Assembly: GCF_030068505.1 (NCBI RefSeq)
Contig: NZ_JAQOSO010000055.1
Coordinates: 155,541-219,540 of the forward strand
Length of the DNA stretch: 64,000 nucleotides
From: Roseofilum capinflatum BLCC-M114
Lineage (GTDB): Bacteria > Cyanobacteriota > Cyanobacteriia > Cyanobacteriales > Desertifilaceae
Reading direction: 5' to 3'
Shown here one piece after another: positions 26,840 through 36,634 of the stretch; position 1 is the first letter of the stretch, and every line of letters starts with the position of its first letter. A program made the translations under genes and the position numbers. Under the pieces are notes generated by a model that saw only the letters and a list, made by a program, of their open reading frames with translations, did not search any database and was not told the DNA's origin.

Positions 26840-26930
26840 CAACTATTTTTGTATTCATGTCCGCTTGCGGAAACCCGCCCTCCCTATTTTGTTGGGTTTC
26901 ACTTTGTTCAACCCAACCTACATTTAGGGG
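26840..26930. repeat. Dispersed palindromes near the HD-GYP gene
   Basis: ATTCATGTCCGCTTGCGGAAA (about 26853-26872) belongs to the hairpin family of 7041. GTTGGGTTTCACTTTGTTCA followed by ACCCAACCTACA is a second family, also inside the MITE at 63252. Confidence 0.6.
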
Positions 26931-26988
26931 ACATATCTACAATTTGCGTAAGTCCTAATCATAACTAATTTTCCGAATTTGATATGAA

Positions 26989-28683
26989 TTAGGCGGCTGA
27001 TTTTTCTTGCGGCCAAGTATGGCCGAGAGCGGTAAAGACTTGGCGCTGTTCAAAGAGGAGGACGAGATCGGGGTTGATTTTGCCGTTGTCGGCTTCTTCA
27101 TGGAGAATTTTCATCACGATTTCGATGGGAAGGCGACGTTTATAGGGGCGATCTGCGGCCGTGAGCGCGTCATAAATGTCGGCAACGGTCATCATTTGGG
27201 TTTGCATGGGGATGTCTTGTTGATGGAGTCCTTGGGGATATCCACTGCCATCGAGTTTTTCATGGTGTCCGTAGGCGATCGCCGGAATATCTTGTAAACT
27301 CTTTGTCCAGGGTATGCGCTTGAGAAACTCGTAGGAATGGGTTACATGGGCCTCGATCGCCAGCCTCTCTTGGGCGGTTAAATTTCCTCGAAGCACCAGT
27401 AACTGGGTAATTTCGTTAGGTGTGAGCAAAGGTTTTTCTTGACCATCTATATCCCGATAGGTGAATTGGGCAATCTTTTGTAATTGCTTCTCAAAGGTCT
27501 GATAATGGGTTTTGAGTTCTTGGGTTTCAATGGCTAAGGGACGTTTGAGGTCTTCAATTAAGGCTAAGGACTCTTTGAGGTAGGCGATCGCCCGATCGAG
27601 TTCCTGGTCTAACTCAGTCAAGTGATTACAATGGGGACAATTTGCCCCTTGATTCTCCCCTGAATGGTGATGGCTGGGATGTTCGACTAAATACTTAAAC
27701 TTGCTTTGATAACACTCCATTTCTAACGTCCGTTGAGCCAAGGCAAACCGATGGCGAATCACCTCTAACTGTTCTGGATAAAGCTTTTCCCGTTTGCCTA
27801 AAATGGTTTCTGGAACCAAGACTTTACCAAAATCATGCAACAAGGAAGCATAGCGAATTTCTTGCAGTTGCCGGTCATTAAACCAGATTAAATTTAGAGG
27901 CCCGGAGTGAATATCATTCACTTCTTGGGCCAGTCTCACGGTTAATTCGGCTACCCGTTCCGAATGGCCGGAAGTGGTCGGATCGCGGGCTTCAATTACC
28001 TGCACAGAGGCTTTCACAAACCCTTCAAACAGGGTTTCAATACTTTGTTGTAAATGATTCCGCTCAATGGAAATCGCGGCTTGGGAAGCGAGCGATCGCA
28101 CGATGCGCTCTTGAAACTGGCTAAACGGTCGGGTAATCTCCAGAGCATTATCAGCCGTAATTTTCAGATCGGGTTGACATTTGCAATTAATGAGCTGTAA
28201 AACTCCAATGACGGTTCCCTCATGATTTTGCATCGGTAGCACCAAAACCGAACAAGTGCGATAGGCAAAATCATGGTCAAAACTGCGATCGAGTTGGTAG
28301 GGAACAGAGGAGGGGAGTTGATACGCATCGACAATATTTAAGGTATCGCCAGTTAGGGCCACATAACCGGCTAAACTTTTCGGCGTTAACGGAATAGCGA
28401 ATTCTTGAAACAAATGAGTCGAGATCGAATCATTTTGGGCTGTCTTAAAAATCAATTCTTGGGCATCATCTTTGCGGTTCACTAAATAGACACTACCCGC
28501 ATCACTACAGGTAATTTCCCGACTTTTGGATAAAATCAGATCTAGGAGTTGTTGTAAATTCTGACTCCCCGATAGCGCTGTACCAATAGCGAGCAGTTCT
28601 TCCACTAAGTTGGCTCGTTTCGCTGCTTCATCTAAATCTTTTTGTGCAAGCAAACAGGCTAATTCGGGATGCTGTTCATCCAT
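26989..28683 (-). CDS. GAF / HD-GYP domain phosphohydrolase
   Basis: A 564-residue cytoplasmic signalling protein. Residues 25-205 form a GAF domain (LVEELLAIGTALSGSQNLQQ, CSDAGSVYLVNRKDDAQELI). From about 240 there is an HD-GYP domain: HDFGK near 285, and HHEKLDGSGYPQGL near 472. Metal-site and GYP motifs are complete, so cyclic-di-GMP hydrolysis is likely. About 100 residues are inserted between the HD and GYP parts, including CPHCNHL, a CxxC that might bind metal. The GAF domain presumably senses a small ligand. It stands alone on the minus strand. Confidence 0.88.
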   Translation of the reverse strand: MDEQHPELACLLAQKDLDEAAKRANLVEELLAIGTALSGSQNLQQLLDLILSKSREITCSDAGSVYLVNRKDDAQELIFKTAQNDSISTHLFQEFAIPLTPKSLAGYVALTGDTLNIVDAYQLPSSVPYQLDRSFDHDFAYRTCSVLVLPMQNHEGTVIGVLQLINCKCQPDLKITADNALEITRPFSQFQERIVRSLASQAAISIERNHLQQSIETLFEGFVKASVQVIEARDPTTSGHSERVAELTVRLAQEVNDIHSGPLNLIWFNDRQLQEIRYASLLHDFGKVLVPETILGKREKLYPEQLEVIRHRFALAQRTLEMECYQSKFKYLVEHPSHHHSGENQGANCPHCNHLTELDQELDRAIAYLKESLALIEDLKRPLAIETQELKTHYQTFEKQLQKIAQFTYRDIDGQEKPLLTPNEITQLLVLRGNLTAQERLAIEAHVTHSYEFLKRIPWTKSLQDIPAIAYGHHEKLDGSGYPQGLHQQDIPMQTQMMTVADIYDALTAADRPYKRRLPIEIVMKILHEEADNGKINPDLVLLFEQRQVFTALGHTWPQEKSAA

Positions 28684-28816
28684 AATCCTAAGTCCTCATT
28701 GGATTGTATTGAACTGATGCACCCTAAATGAGCAGTGGATAGTGAATGAGGATTATACTCTCGTCCATCCATGGCTGTTTGAGTCAGGGGTAAGGTAAAA
28801 CACCTAAATTAAGAAG

Positions 28817-28926
28817 ACTATAGTCAATTTAAATAACAATGAGACATTCTGTAAGTCAATTTGTAAGGTGGGCACTGCCCACCCTACTCGTTGGTGTCTC
28901 ACTGTTAATTGAATCAACTATATAGT
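28817..28926. mobile_element. 110-bp MITE-like element with about 30-bp inverted ends
   Basis: The left end ACTATAGTCAATTTAAATAA then CAATGAGACA matches the reverse complement of the right end (TGTCTCACTGTTAATTGAAT then CAACTATATAGT) at about 25 of 32 positions with one 2-nt gap. The centre is the palindrome AAGGTGGGCACTGCCCACC, also found at 63228. There is no coding frame. Confidence 0.6.
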
Positions 28927-28997
28927 TGTTTTTCAACTCTGGATTGAAATTCTTTTAAGCAAATTTTAATCCATTTCCCTCCCTGTTGTCGCCCATC

Positions 28998-29035
28998 CCC
29001 ATTACCCATTACCCATTACCTATTACCTATTACCC
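28998..29035. repeat. STRR: CCCATTA/CCTATTA heptamers
   Basis: Three CCCATTA and two CCTATTA units occur in tandem, same type as 24563, 53062 and 56760. Confidence 0.8.
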
Positions 29036-29059
29036 TTCTGCTGCGCGAAGCGCTATATA

Positions 29060-29764
29060 TTAATCATCGGCTTGGGGACAGGTTTTCGCGCTCCAGCTAC
29101 ACTGATAGACATAGGGTTTTTGCCAATCGAGGGGAAGTTCGAGTAAGTCACGGGAACCGGTGAACCCTTGGCCAAGAAACAGCAAGACGGCAACGCAGTT
29201 GAGGATAATGTGGGCCATGCGCCATTTATGGGAGCGATCGCGGTAAATATCTTGTACGATCGCTAAAGAGAAAATCATCAATAGGGCCGCAGCAATACCA
29301 TAATAATAGTGAGAAATATACCATTCATAAGTCCGTCGGAAAACCCCTTCTTGGCTGCCAAGAACGACTATCCCCATGCCTGCCCCCGTAGCAAAGACAC
29401 CTCGCCATAATTTCGAGCCGCGTTTACTGACGCGAAACAGGAAGACTAAGGAGGCAAGGGTGGCGGCAAATAACAGGGCGACTAAAACGCCTTCAACGGC
29501 ACTAGAGCGAGGCTTATCAATAAAAAGGACATAAGCTAGGGCAACTAAACTGATGCCAACCACCGAACCCGTGAGCCATTGGCCAATTCTGACATGATCG
29601 GGGCCAACGATGGGGGGAATTTTACTTTTCTCCCCGGCTGCGGTTTGCAGTCGTCGTTGACGGGTTTGCCAGGCAAAGTAAACCACAATACCAATCAGGG
29701 GATAAACCAGGACTACGGCAAGGGTAGGATGGAGGAGAGCTAAAAAATCTTTTGTGTCCACCAT
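29060..29764 (-). CDS. DUF4079 family membrane protein
   Basis: A 234-residue protein with about six membrane segments, starting FLALLHPTLAVVLVYPLIGI and including HIILNCVAVLLFLGQGFTGS near the end. The early HP motif, the late H..LN..A..LF..Q..TG and the final DLLELPLDW resemble DUF4079 proteins of cyanobacteria, which look like small cytochrome-b561-type membrane proteins. Function is unknown. ATG or GTG at 29764 opens the frame; the gene diverges from that at 29887. Confidence 0.8.
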   Translation of the reverse strand: MVDTKDFLALLHPTLAVVLVYPLIGIVVYFAWQTRQRRLQTAAGEKSKIPPIVGPDHVRIGQWLTGSVVGISLVALAYVLFIDKPRSSAVEGVLVALLFAATLASLVFLFRVSKRGSKLWRGVFATGAGMGIVVLGSQEGVFRRTYEWYISHYYYGIAAALLMIFSLAIVQDIYRDRSHKWRMAHIILNCVAVLLFLGQGFTGSRDLLELPLDWQKPYVYQCSWSAKTCPQADD

Positions 29765-29886
29765 AAGTGTTGAGTGACGTTAATGGATACTCTCTAGCCT
29801 ATGCGAGATTGGGCGATCGTAGATTAATTCTTTCTGAGTGGTTCTTGAGAGTATCCTTTGGGGAATAAGGAATAAGGTCAATAAAA

Positions 29887-30711
29887 ATGGACATCAACAA
29901 ACTTCTCAATCAACTGGCAAACCAGGAACAAGCCTTACAAGAACAGGAATTTCTCGCGCCTTGTGTGGCGGGGGGACGGGTGAAAACGGCGATCGCCTCT
30001 ATTGCGTATTCTTTTCAACCCCAACCGCCAAATTTTGAAGGCTGGGGAATTTTCCAACCCCTGGATACGCAAACAGCTCAATGGGTTGATGAGCCAACCC
30101 TTCCGCAAATTGGCGAGTATTTAAATCTACTCAAACCCTTAAGATTTTGGCTCAGTTATCGTCTCCAAGGACAAACTTGGTTAGCTTACCCAGTGAATGG
30201 GGATGAAGCCAAGAAGCGCTATGGCATTACTAAACCGACTCCTGTCCATTTAGTGACTGAAGGCGGAGCATTTGAAACCATTATCGCCCGTGGAGAGGGT
30301 GCAAGCTGGTGGTTTGAAGGTTTAGACCGACGCGCCGACCCACAAATTGTCGATACTCTGAAGCATCACTTAAAACAGTTGACTGATCCGGACAAACTCC
30401 AGTTTTCTGGCATGACTCCAGAAGCTAAAATTACTTATGAATTGGTTGCGGGACAACAGGAAGAATTTAGCGCCGAAAAACGCGATCGCCGTCGCTTAAA
30501 TCAAGCGCTCCAACAAGGGGGAGGAGCGTTGCAAGACTTTGCCGATCAAGGGGACTATTGGCGCGTCGAATGGACAACAGTCGATGGAGAACACCATGTT
30601 TCTGCCATTAGTAAAGCCGATCTAACGGTAGTCAGTTCGGGAATTTGTTTAAGTGGCCGCGATCGCGACTTTGATCTACAATCCCTAGTTGGCGTAATTG
30701 AAGACCAGTAA
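29887..30711 (+). CDS. Conserved cyanobacterial protein, unknown function
   Basis: A 274-residue soluble protein without membrane segments. Visible stretches include EFLAPCVAGGRVKTAIASIA, YSFQPQPPNFEGWGIFQPLD and WWFEGLDRRADPQIVDTLKH. I recognise the style of a widely conserved cyanobacterial protein but no named domain. It is transcribed alone and its stop lies one base from that of the convergent ABC permease. Confidence 0.75.
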   Translation: MDINKLLNQLANQEQALQEQEFLAPCVAGGRVKTAIASIAYSFQPQPPNFEGWGIFQPLDTQTAQWVDEPTLPQIGEYLNLLKPLRFWLSYRLQGQTWLAYPVNGDEAKKRYGITKPTPVHLVTEGGAFETIIARGEGASWWFEGLDRRADPQIVDTLKHHLKQLTDPDKLQFSGMTPEAKITYELVAGQQEEFSAEKRDRRRLNQALQQGGGALQDFADQGDYWRVEWTTVDGEHHVSAISKADLTVVSSGICLSGRDRDFDLQSLVGVIEDQ

Positions 30712-30712
30712 A

Positions 30713-31618
30713 TCAGGATCGAGTTTTGCTCTGTCGTTGTTTAAACCAGTGTTTGAGGGGAGTTTGGGGTAAAATTAGGGCGATCGCCACCAATAAAGCC
30801 GTCACCAAATTTAAATCTTGGGCCTGAAGACCAATAAAATCAGCATTCAAGGCAACAGCGACCGCCAAACGATACACTAAAGCCCCTAAAATCACGCCCA
30901 ATGTGCCTTGAAATACGGTTTTTCCCGGAGTAAACGTTTCGCCGATAATCACGGCCGCTAGTCCCAAAACAATCGTTCCCACCCCCAAAGTCACATCGGC
31001 AAATCCATAAATCTGGGCAAACAGCGCTCCCCCAAAGGCGACCATGGCATTACTTAAAGCCATACCGATAATAATCATCATGCCCGTATTCACCCCTTGA
31101 GCGCGGGCCATGGTAGAGTTTGCCCCTGTTGCCCGTAGAGCCAAGCCCCATTCGGTCGCTAATAGGGCATCTAAGGAGACTTTAACCAAAATGACAATAA
31201 TGACCAAAATCACCGGAATCATCACTTGACGGGGCACAGGGAGGCTATTGAAGGGACTAAAGAGAGTGAACTCCCCCAGCAGGGGCACATTGGGACGACC
31301 CATGATTCGCAAATTGAGGGAATAGAGGGCGATCATGGTGAGAATACTAGAGAGTAAATTGAGAATCTTGAATTGTACGGTTAACCAAGCGGTACACGCT
31401 CCTGAAAGGGCCCCAGCAGCGATCGCCACTCCTGTAGCGGCGATCGGATGAATTCCATTGACAATCAAAGTCGCTGCAACCGCTCCTCCGAGAGGAAAAC
31501 TACCATCAACGGTTAAATCGGGAAAATCTAAAATACGGAATGAGAGATAAACGCCTAGGCCGACCAGACTATAGAGTAAACCCAGTTCAATGGCTCCTAA
31601 GAGGGCTGTAACAGTCAT
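30713..31618 (-). CDS. ABC transporter permease (TrpY / BCAA-like)
   Basis: A 301-residue inner-membrane protein with eight or so segments. SFRILDFPDLTVDGSFPLGG near the N-terminus and ALRATGANSTMARAQGVNTG at about 160 are typical of the permeases that pair with the TrpX-type periplasmic binding proteins, related to branched-chain amino-acid permeases. No ATPase or binding-protein gene is adjacent, so its transporter partners must be elsewhere. The substrate is unknown. Confidence 0.85.
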   Translation of the reverse strand: MTVTALLGAIELGLLYSLVGLGVYLSFRILDFPDLTVDGSFPLGGAVAATLIVNGIHPIAATGVAIAAGALSGACTAWLTVQFKILNLLSSILTMIALYSLNLRIMGRPNVPLLGEFTLFSPFNSLPVPRQVMIPVILVIIVILVKVSLDALLATEWGLALRATGANSTMARAQGVNTGMMIIIGMALSNAMVAFGGALFAQIYGFADVTLGVGTIVLGLAAVIIGETFTPGKTVFQGTLGVILGALVYRLAVAVALNADFIGLQAQDLNLVTALLVAIALILPQTPLKHWFKQRQSKTRS

Positions 31619-31759
31619 GTTTCGGTAGTAATCCTGGAAGTCGCTAACTATAGCATATCCTGGAGATGCAAACCCCCATTAACCGACCTACTCATTACTC
31701 AATCCCTCCCCCTTTGGCCTTAAACTAGATCATTGTGCCTATACGAGGAAACACAACCC

Positions 31760-33052
31760 GTGAGTCAAACGAATCTATCCAACCTAGACTTGTTAAACCA
31801 AACTGACCCTACCGTGACCGAATTGCTACAAAAAGAACTGGGACGGCAGAGGGAACACTTGGAACTCATTGCCAGTGAAAATTTCGCTTCACCTGCGGTT
31901 ATGGCAGCCCAAGGATCGGTGTTGACCAATAAATATGCAGAAGGACTACCCCAAAAGCGCTATTACGGGGGCTGTGAATTTATTGACCAAATCGAACAAT
32001 TAGCCATTGACCGGGCCAAGCAGCTCTTTGGTGCGGCCAATGTGAACGTTCAACCCCATTCTGGGGCCCAAGCCAATTTTGCCGTCTTCCTCGCCCTGCT
32101 AGAACCGGGCGATACCATTTTAGGCATGGATCTGTCCCATGGTGGCCATTTAACCCATGGATCGCCGGTGAATGTGTCGGGTAAATGGTTTAAGGTTGTT
32201 CAATATGGGGTGAATAAAGAAACAGAGCGCCTAGACTTTGACCAAATTCGGGAGATTGCCCTAGAACATAAACCCAAACTCATAATCTGTGGTTATTCTG
32301 CCTATCCAAGAATTATCGAATTTGAAAAATTCCGGGCGATCGCCGATGAGGTAGGAGCCTACTTGCTCGCAGACATTGCCCATATTGCCGGTTTAGTCGC
32401 TACCGGACACCATCCCAACCCCCTTCCCCACTGCCATGTGGTTACCACCACCACCCACAAAACCCTGCGCGGCCCCAGGGGTGGGTTAATCATGACCAAT
32501 GATAATAAGCTGGGGAAAGCCTTCAATAAAGCCGTATTCCCAGGAACCCAAGGCGGCCCCCTAGAGCATGTAATTGCAGCTAAAGCAGTCGCCTTTGGAG
32601 AAGCCCTACAACCCGCGTTTAAGGACTATTCCGAGCAAGTGATCAAAAATGCGGCGGCTCTAGCCAAGCAACTGCAAAATCGGGGGCTGAAAATTGTTTC
32701 TGGAGGTACAGATAACCACTTGATGCTGGTGGATTTGCGCTCTGTCAACATGACCGGTAAACAAGCCGATCAATTGGTCAGTACGGTCAATATTACTGCC
32801 AATAAAAATACCGTTCCCTTCGATCCCGAATCGCCCTTTGTTACCAGTGGGATGCGCTTAGGCTCTCCTGCTATGACCACACGGGGAATGAGAGAATGGG
32901 AATTTACGGAAATTGGTAATATTATTAGCGACTTGCTCTTAAGTCCGGAGGATGAAGCAGTCCGCCAAGAGTGTAAAAGCCGGGTGGCGACTTTGTGCGA
33001 TCGCTTCCCCCTCTATCCCCACTTAGAAATTCGCACCCCCGCCCTGGTTTAA
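31760..33052 (+). CDS. glyA: Serine hydroxymethyltransferase
   Basis: GlyA interconverts serine and glycine with tetrahydrofolate as one-carbon carrier, and is central to photorespiratory glycine use. The 430-residue product has [20 protein letters not shown], the PLP lysine in [16 protein letters not shown] and [12 protein letters not shown]. Length is standard. GTG 31760 ([10 protein letters not shown]) with GAGGAAA upstream is preferred over the ORF start at 31733. It is a monocistronic gene followed by a heptamer array. Confidence 0.96.
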   Translation: MSQTNLSNLDLLNQTDPTVTELLQKELGRQREHLELIASENFASPAVMAAQGSVLTNKYAEGLPQKRYYGGCEFIDQIEQLAIDRAKQLFGAANVNVQPHSGAQANFAVFLALLEPGDTILGMDLSHGGHLTHGSPVNVSGKWFKVVQYGVNKETERLDFDQIREIALEHKPKLIICGYSAYPRIIEFEKFRAIADEVGAYLLADIAHIAGLVATGHHPNPLPHCHVVTTTTHKTLRGPRGGLIMTNDNKLGKAFNKAVFPGTQGGPLEHVIAAKAVAFGEALQPAFKDYSEQVIKNAAALAKQLQNRGLKIVSGGTDNHLMLVDLRSVNMTGKQADQLVSTVNITANKNTVPFDPESPFVTSGMRLGSPAMTTRGMREWEFTEIGNIISDLLLSPEDEAVRQECKSRVATLCDRFPLYPHLEIRTPALV

Positions 33053-33104
33053 TTAGGAGGATAGGATAGGGAGGATGGGGGAGATGGGGAGGATGGGAAA
33101 ATAG

Positions 33105-33174
33105 CCTTTTGCCTTTTGCCTTTTGCCTATTCCCTATTCCCCATTCCCTATTCCCCATTCCCCATTCCCCATTC
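33105..33174. repeat. STRR: ten heptamers, CCTTTTG to CCCATTC
   Basis: Three CCTTTTG units are followed by a mix of CCTATTC and CCCATTC, seven units in all, with no interruption. A G-rich tract with GGGGAGGATGGG (33070-33097) stands just before. It fills most of the gap between glyA and the next gene. Confidence 0.85.
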
Positions 33175-33277
33175 CTTGACATCTGTAATCAATGATGTCT
33201 GAAATGTAGTAGAACCCTAGTAGACCTCCTAAATTAAACCCTTGACTCTGCTCTCGGTCTTATCCACAGAATTTCAG

Positions 33278-34327
33278 ATGCCCTTACAGATGTATCATCT
33301 GATCGCCTTCGCTGTATCCACTTTAGTTGTCCTTGGAAGCACCCCCATCGTCAAACATATTGGCCTGAAAAGCGGGAAAGTGGATCAACCCAGTGGACGC
33401 AAAGTTCACTCCCGTCCCATGGTGCGCTTGGGAGGAGTTTCCATTTTTCTCGGTACGCTCACGGCTCTGTTAATTGTCTGGTGGGCGGGCGGCTTTGGGA
33501 TTTTGCCCCCGGATAAAGAATACGAAGTATGGGGGGTAACCATTGGCGGTTTAGCCTTTTTCGCGATCGGTTTAGCTGACGATCTCTTTAGTCTGTCCCC
33601 CTTTTCTCGCTTGTTGATGCAGGTGGTGGTTGCCCTCGGTGCATGGCAGGTGGGGGTACAAATTAACTTTTTAAGTATTCCCTTCATGGGATTAGTGACT
33701 CTACCGGATTGGATCAGTATTCCCATTACTATCTTGTGGTTGGTGGGGATGGTGAACGCGATTAACTGGATTGATGGCTTAGATGGTTTAGCCGCCGGAG
33801 TCTGTGGGATTGCGGCAGTGGTGATGCTGATTGTGAGCTTGTTTATGGATCAATCCGCAGCCGCTTTGATTGCGGCGGCTTTGGCGGGTGGGGCGCTCGG
33901 CTTTCTGCGCTACAATTTCAATCCTGCCCAGATTTTTATGGGGGATGGGGGCGCTTATTTTATGGGCTTTACCCTGGCGGGTGTGGGGGTGATTGGATTG
34001 GTAAAAACGACGGCAGTAACTGCTGTATTGTTACCCTATCTGATCTTGGCTGTGCCCCTGTTGGATATGTCAGCCGTAATTCTCGATCGCCTCCTCAATG
34101 GGCGATCGCCATTTATCGCCGATAAACGCCACCTCCATCACCGTCTCCTCAACGCGGGTTTATCCCATCGGTTAACGGTTCTGTTTATCTATGCTCTGAC
34201 GCTCTGGGTAGGCAGTCTCGCCCTCGCCTTTTCTGGGATTCCCAGTGGCTATGGCTATGCTGCGGGTGCGACGGCTCTGTTGATTTACACGATTTGGAAG
34301 GCCAAGCAACAAACGGCTAAATCCTAG
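33278..34327 (+). CDS. WecA/MraY-family polyprenyl-phosphate sugar-1-P transferase
   Basis: About 349 residues with ten or so membrane segments. Motifs are VDQPSGRKVHSRPMVRLGGV, the Asp-rich AIGLADDLFSL, NAINWIDGLDGLAAG, FMGDGGAYFMGF and the His motif DKRHLHHRLLNAGLSHR. The family moves a sugar-1-phosphate from a UDP-sugar to undecaprenyl phosphate. HHRL supports the WecA/TagO side (lipid-linked GlcNAc for envelope polymers) and not MraY itself. ATG 33278 is chosen; a TTG at 33242 is also in frame and ATG 33290 possible. Confidence 0.88.
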   Translation: MPLQMYHLIAFAVSTLVVLGSTPIVKHIGLKSGKVDQPSGRKVHSRPMVRLGGVSIFLGTLTALLIVWWAGGFGILPPDKEYEVWGVTIGGLAFFAIGLADDLFSLSPFSRLLMQVVVALGAWQVGVQINFLSIPFMGLVTLPDWISIPITILWLVGMVNAINWIDGLDGLAAGVCGIAAVVMLIVSLFMDQSAAALIAAALAGGALGFLRYNFNPAQIFMGDGGAYFMGFTLAGVGVIGLVKTTAVTAVLLPYLILAVPLLDMSAVILDRLLNGRSPFIADKRHLHHRLLNAGLSHRLTVLFIYALTLWVGSLALAFSGIPSGYGYAAGATALLIYTIWKAKQQTAKS

Positions 34328-34413
34328 TCCAGATCCAAAAATATTCCCACATATCCGGAAGGACTCTCCAACCCTCTGCATAAGATTGGCATAAGGGTTG
34401 AGGACTTCTGCTT

Positions 34414-34623
34414 ATGTCTTGCAAAACTTGTTTAACTGATTGTTCCCAAAATCATTGTCCTTTTGTACAAGACCCAAAAAATCCCCGCCGCTACGTTTGC
34501 CTTAAATGCGGGTTAGAGCGCTCTTTAGATCGTCGCGAGCGATCGCACCCTAGCGATGGCGATCGCTCCTCAGCTCTCATTATTGCCTTTATGACAGTGA
34601 TTGTCTTGCTGATCCTGATTTAA
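34414..34623 (+). CDS. Small Cys-rich protein with C-terminal membrane anchor
   Basis: A 69-residue protein. CKTC, C and C in MSCKTCLTDCSQNHCPF, followed by YVCLKCGLERS, give seven Cys, enough for a zinc ribbon of the CxxC type. The last 17 residues (ALIIAFMTVIVLLILI) form a single membrane segment. It stands between the transferase gene and lysC. No family is recognised, but composition and clean layout argue for a real gene. Confidence 0.6.
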   Translation: MSCKTCLTDCSQNHCPFVQDPKNPRRYVCLKCGLERSLDRRERSHPSDGDRSSALIIAFMTVIVLLILI

Positions 34624-34733
34624 ATCCAGTAGATTTCTGGTACATTAATTAAGCTAACTGCTCAGAATTGGGTAAAATGCACCCTTAGTCCGATCGAAAT
34701 CAGGTTTGTAAGCAAGGCAGGGGAATAGGACGT

Positions 34734-36578
34734 ATGGCCTTAATCGTACAAAAATATGGTGGCACTTCCGTCGGGACAGTCGATCGCATCCAAGCGGTTG
34801 CCAAGCGGGTTAAACAAACGGTAAACGCCGGGAATTCCGTGGTCGTTGTCGTCTCTGCTATGGGCAAAACCACAGATGGCTTGGTCAAGCTCGCCTCAGA
34901 AATTTCCGCCAACCCCTGCCGCCGAGAAATGGATATGTTACTCTCGACTGGGGAGCAGGTATCCATCGCCCTCCTGAGTATGGCCCTAAAAGAAATATAT
35001 CAACCAGCCATCTCCTTGACTGGCGCTCAAGTGGGCATTGTCACCGAAAGTAATCAGCACACCCGCGCCCGTATTCTCAACATTAATCCCCAACGGATCG
35101 AGCGCCATCTGGGGGAAGGGCAAGTTGTTATTGTGGCCGGTTTCCAAGGGATTGCTCTTTCTGAGGATACGGATAGTCAAAATCCTGATGTAGAAATTAC
35201 AACGCTGGGACGGGGCGGATCGGATACCTCGGCCGTGGCCTTAGCGGCTGCCCTGAAAGCAGATATTTGTGAGATTTATACAGATGTACCCGGTATTTTA
35301 ACGGCTGACCCTCGCCTCATTCCCGATGCCCAACTGATGAGCGAAATTACCAGCGATGAGATGCTGGAATTAGCCAGTTTAGGGGCAAAAGTCTTGCATC
35401 CGAGAGCCGTAGAAATTGCCCGAAATTACGGCATTCCCTTAGTGGTTAAATCCAGTTGGACAGACGATCCGGGTACAAAAGTCACCTCTCCCACTCCCTT
35501 CCCCCGCCCATTGGAGGGGTTGGAGTTGGTGCATCCGGTAGATGCAGTGGAGTTTGATACCGATCAAGCCAAAGTCTCTTTATTGCGCGTCCCCGATCGC
35601 CCAGGGGTAGCCGCTCAATTATTCGGCGAAATTGGCGACCAGAATTTAGACGTAGATCTGATTATCCAATCTATTCACGAAGGGCAAACCAATGATATCG
35701 CCTTTACCGTAACCACCGACTCCCTGAAACGGGCGGAAGCCGTCTCTAATGCCATATTACCCGTTCTTTCCCAAGGGTCTAGCTTGAATAATGCGGAAGT
35801 CATGGTCGAGGACAATATCGCCAAAATTAGTATCGCCGGCGCAGGCATGATCGGCCGGCCGGGGGTCGCGGCAGAAATGTTTACGGCTTTAGCTGAAGGT
35901 GGGGTCAACATTCAGATGATCTCGACTTCTGAAGTAAAGGTGAGTTGTGTCGTCGAAGCCACAGACTGCGATCGCGCTGTCGCCATCCTCTGTCAAACTT
36001 TTGAGGTACAAGTGCAGGCCGCCAAGGCGGTTCGCGGAGCGATCCCTTCGGGAATCGCCGCCAACAGCCAACCCCCCGTCCGAGGCGTAGCCCTCGACCT
36101 GAAACAAGCCCGGTTAGCCCTGCGCCATGTGCCTGATCGCCCAGGAACCGCCGCCCAATTGTTCAAACTGTTAGCAGAACATAACATCAGTGTAGATATG
36201 ATTATTCAATCCCAACGCTGCCGCGTGATTAACGGCCTCTATACCCGCGATATCGCCTTCACCGTGGCTGAAGCCGATGCACAAGCGGCTGGCAGCCTAT
36301 TAGAGAAACTAGCCGCAGACTGGGGATCATCAGAAGTCCTCGTTGATCGGGCGATCGCCAAAGTCAGCGCCGTAGGTACAGGAATGCTGAATCATCCCGG
36401 TGTAGCAGCGATGATGTTTGCTGCCCTCTCCAAACAAGGGATTAACATTCAGATGATCGCCACCTCCGAAATTAAAGTCAGTTGCGTCGTTGATCGAGAC
36501 TCTGGCGTAAAAGCACTGCAAGCGATTCACGCCGCCTTCGGCCTTGCCGGGAGTCAAAAAGTTACTGTTTCTGCTTAA
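34734..36578 (+). CDS. lysC: Aspartate kinase with four ACT domains
   Basis: The enzyme phosphorylates aspartate, the first step to lysine, threonine, methionine and diaminopimelate. The 614-residue product starts MALIVQKYGGTSVG; the kinase domain has TTLGRGGSDTSAVALAAALK and reaches about residue 255. Two pairs of ACT domains follow (about 270-420 and 450-610), the cyanobacterial arrangement that gives feedback control by lysine/threonine. The linker between pairs (KAVRGAIPSGIAANSQP, about 427-443) is encoded by a palindrome-rich DNA stretch and may come from an inserted repeat. GTG and ATG options agree on 34734. Confidence 0.95.
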   Translation: MALIVQKYGGTSVGTVDRIQAVAKRVKQTVNAGNSVVVVVSAMGKTTDGLVKLASEISANPCRREMDMLLSTGEQVSIALLSMALKEIYQPAISLTGAQVGIVTESNQHTRARILNINPQRIERHLGEGQVVIVAGFQGIALSEDTDSQNPDVEITTLGRGGSDTSAVALAAALKADICEIYTDVPGILTADPRLIPDAQLMSEITSDEMLELASLGAKVLHPRAVEIARNYGIPLVVKSSWTDDPGTKVTSPTPFPRPLEGLELVHPVDAVEFDTDQAKVSLLRVPDRPGVAAQLFGEIGDQNLDVDLIIQSIHEGQTNDIAFTVTTDSLKRAEAVSNAILPVLSQGSSLNNAEVMVEDNIAKISIAGAGMIGRPGVAAEMFTALAEGGVNIQMISTSEVKVSCVVEATDCDRAVAILCQTFEVQVQAAKAVRGAIPSGIAANSQPPVRGVALDLKQARLALRHVPDRPGTAAQLFKLLAEHNISVDMIIQSQRCRVINGLYTRDIAFTVAEADAQAAGSLLEKLAADWGSSEVLVDRAIAKVSAVGTGMLNHPGVAAMMFAALSKQGINIQMIATSEIKVSCVVDRDSGVKALQAIHAAFGLAGSQKVTVSA

Positions 36579-36634
36579 GATTCTGATTGGGATTGATGTT
36601 GTACCTCATAGCAGAGGAAAGTGCTGTAGAGCTA

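Larger units (their letters stand above)
28684..29059. other. 376-base spacer with a MITE-like element and STRR
   Basis: No gene is seen. It holds the 110-bp inverted-repeat element at 28817-28926 and a heptamer array at 28998-29035, followed by CGCGAAGCGCTATATATTA that runs to the stop of the DUF4079 gene. Confidence 0.6.

Noticed and set aside
31619..31759. Glycine or cobalamin riboswitch upstream of glyA
   Set aside because: No conserved core elements could be recognised by eye.
34624..34733. Lysine riboswitch upstream of lysC
   Set aside because: The 110-base gap is too short and lacks the conserved lysine-riboswitch core.
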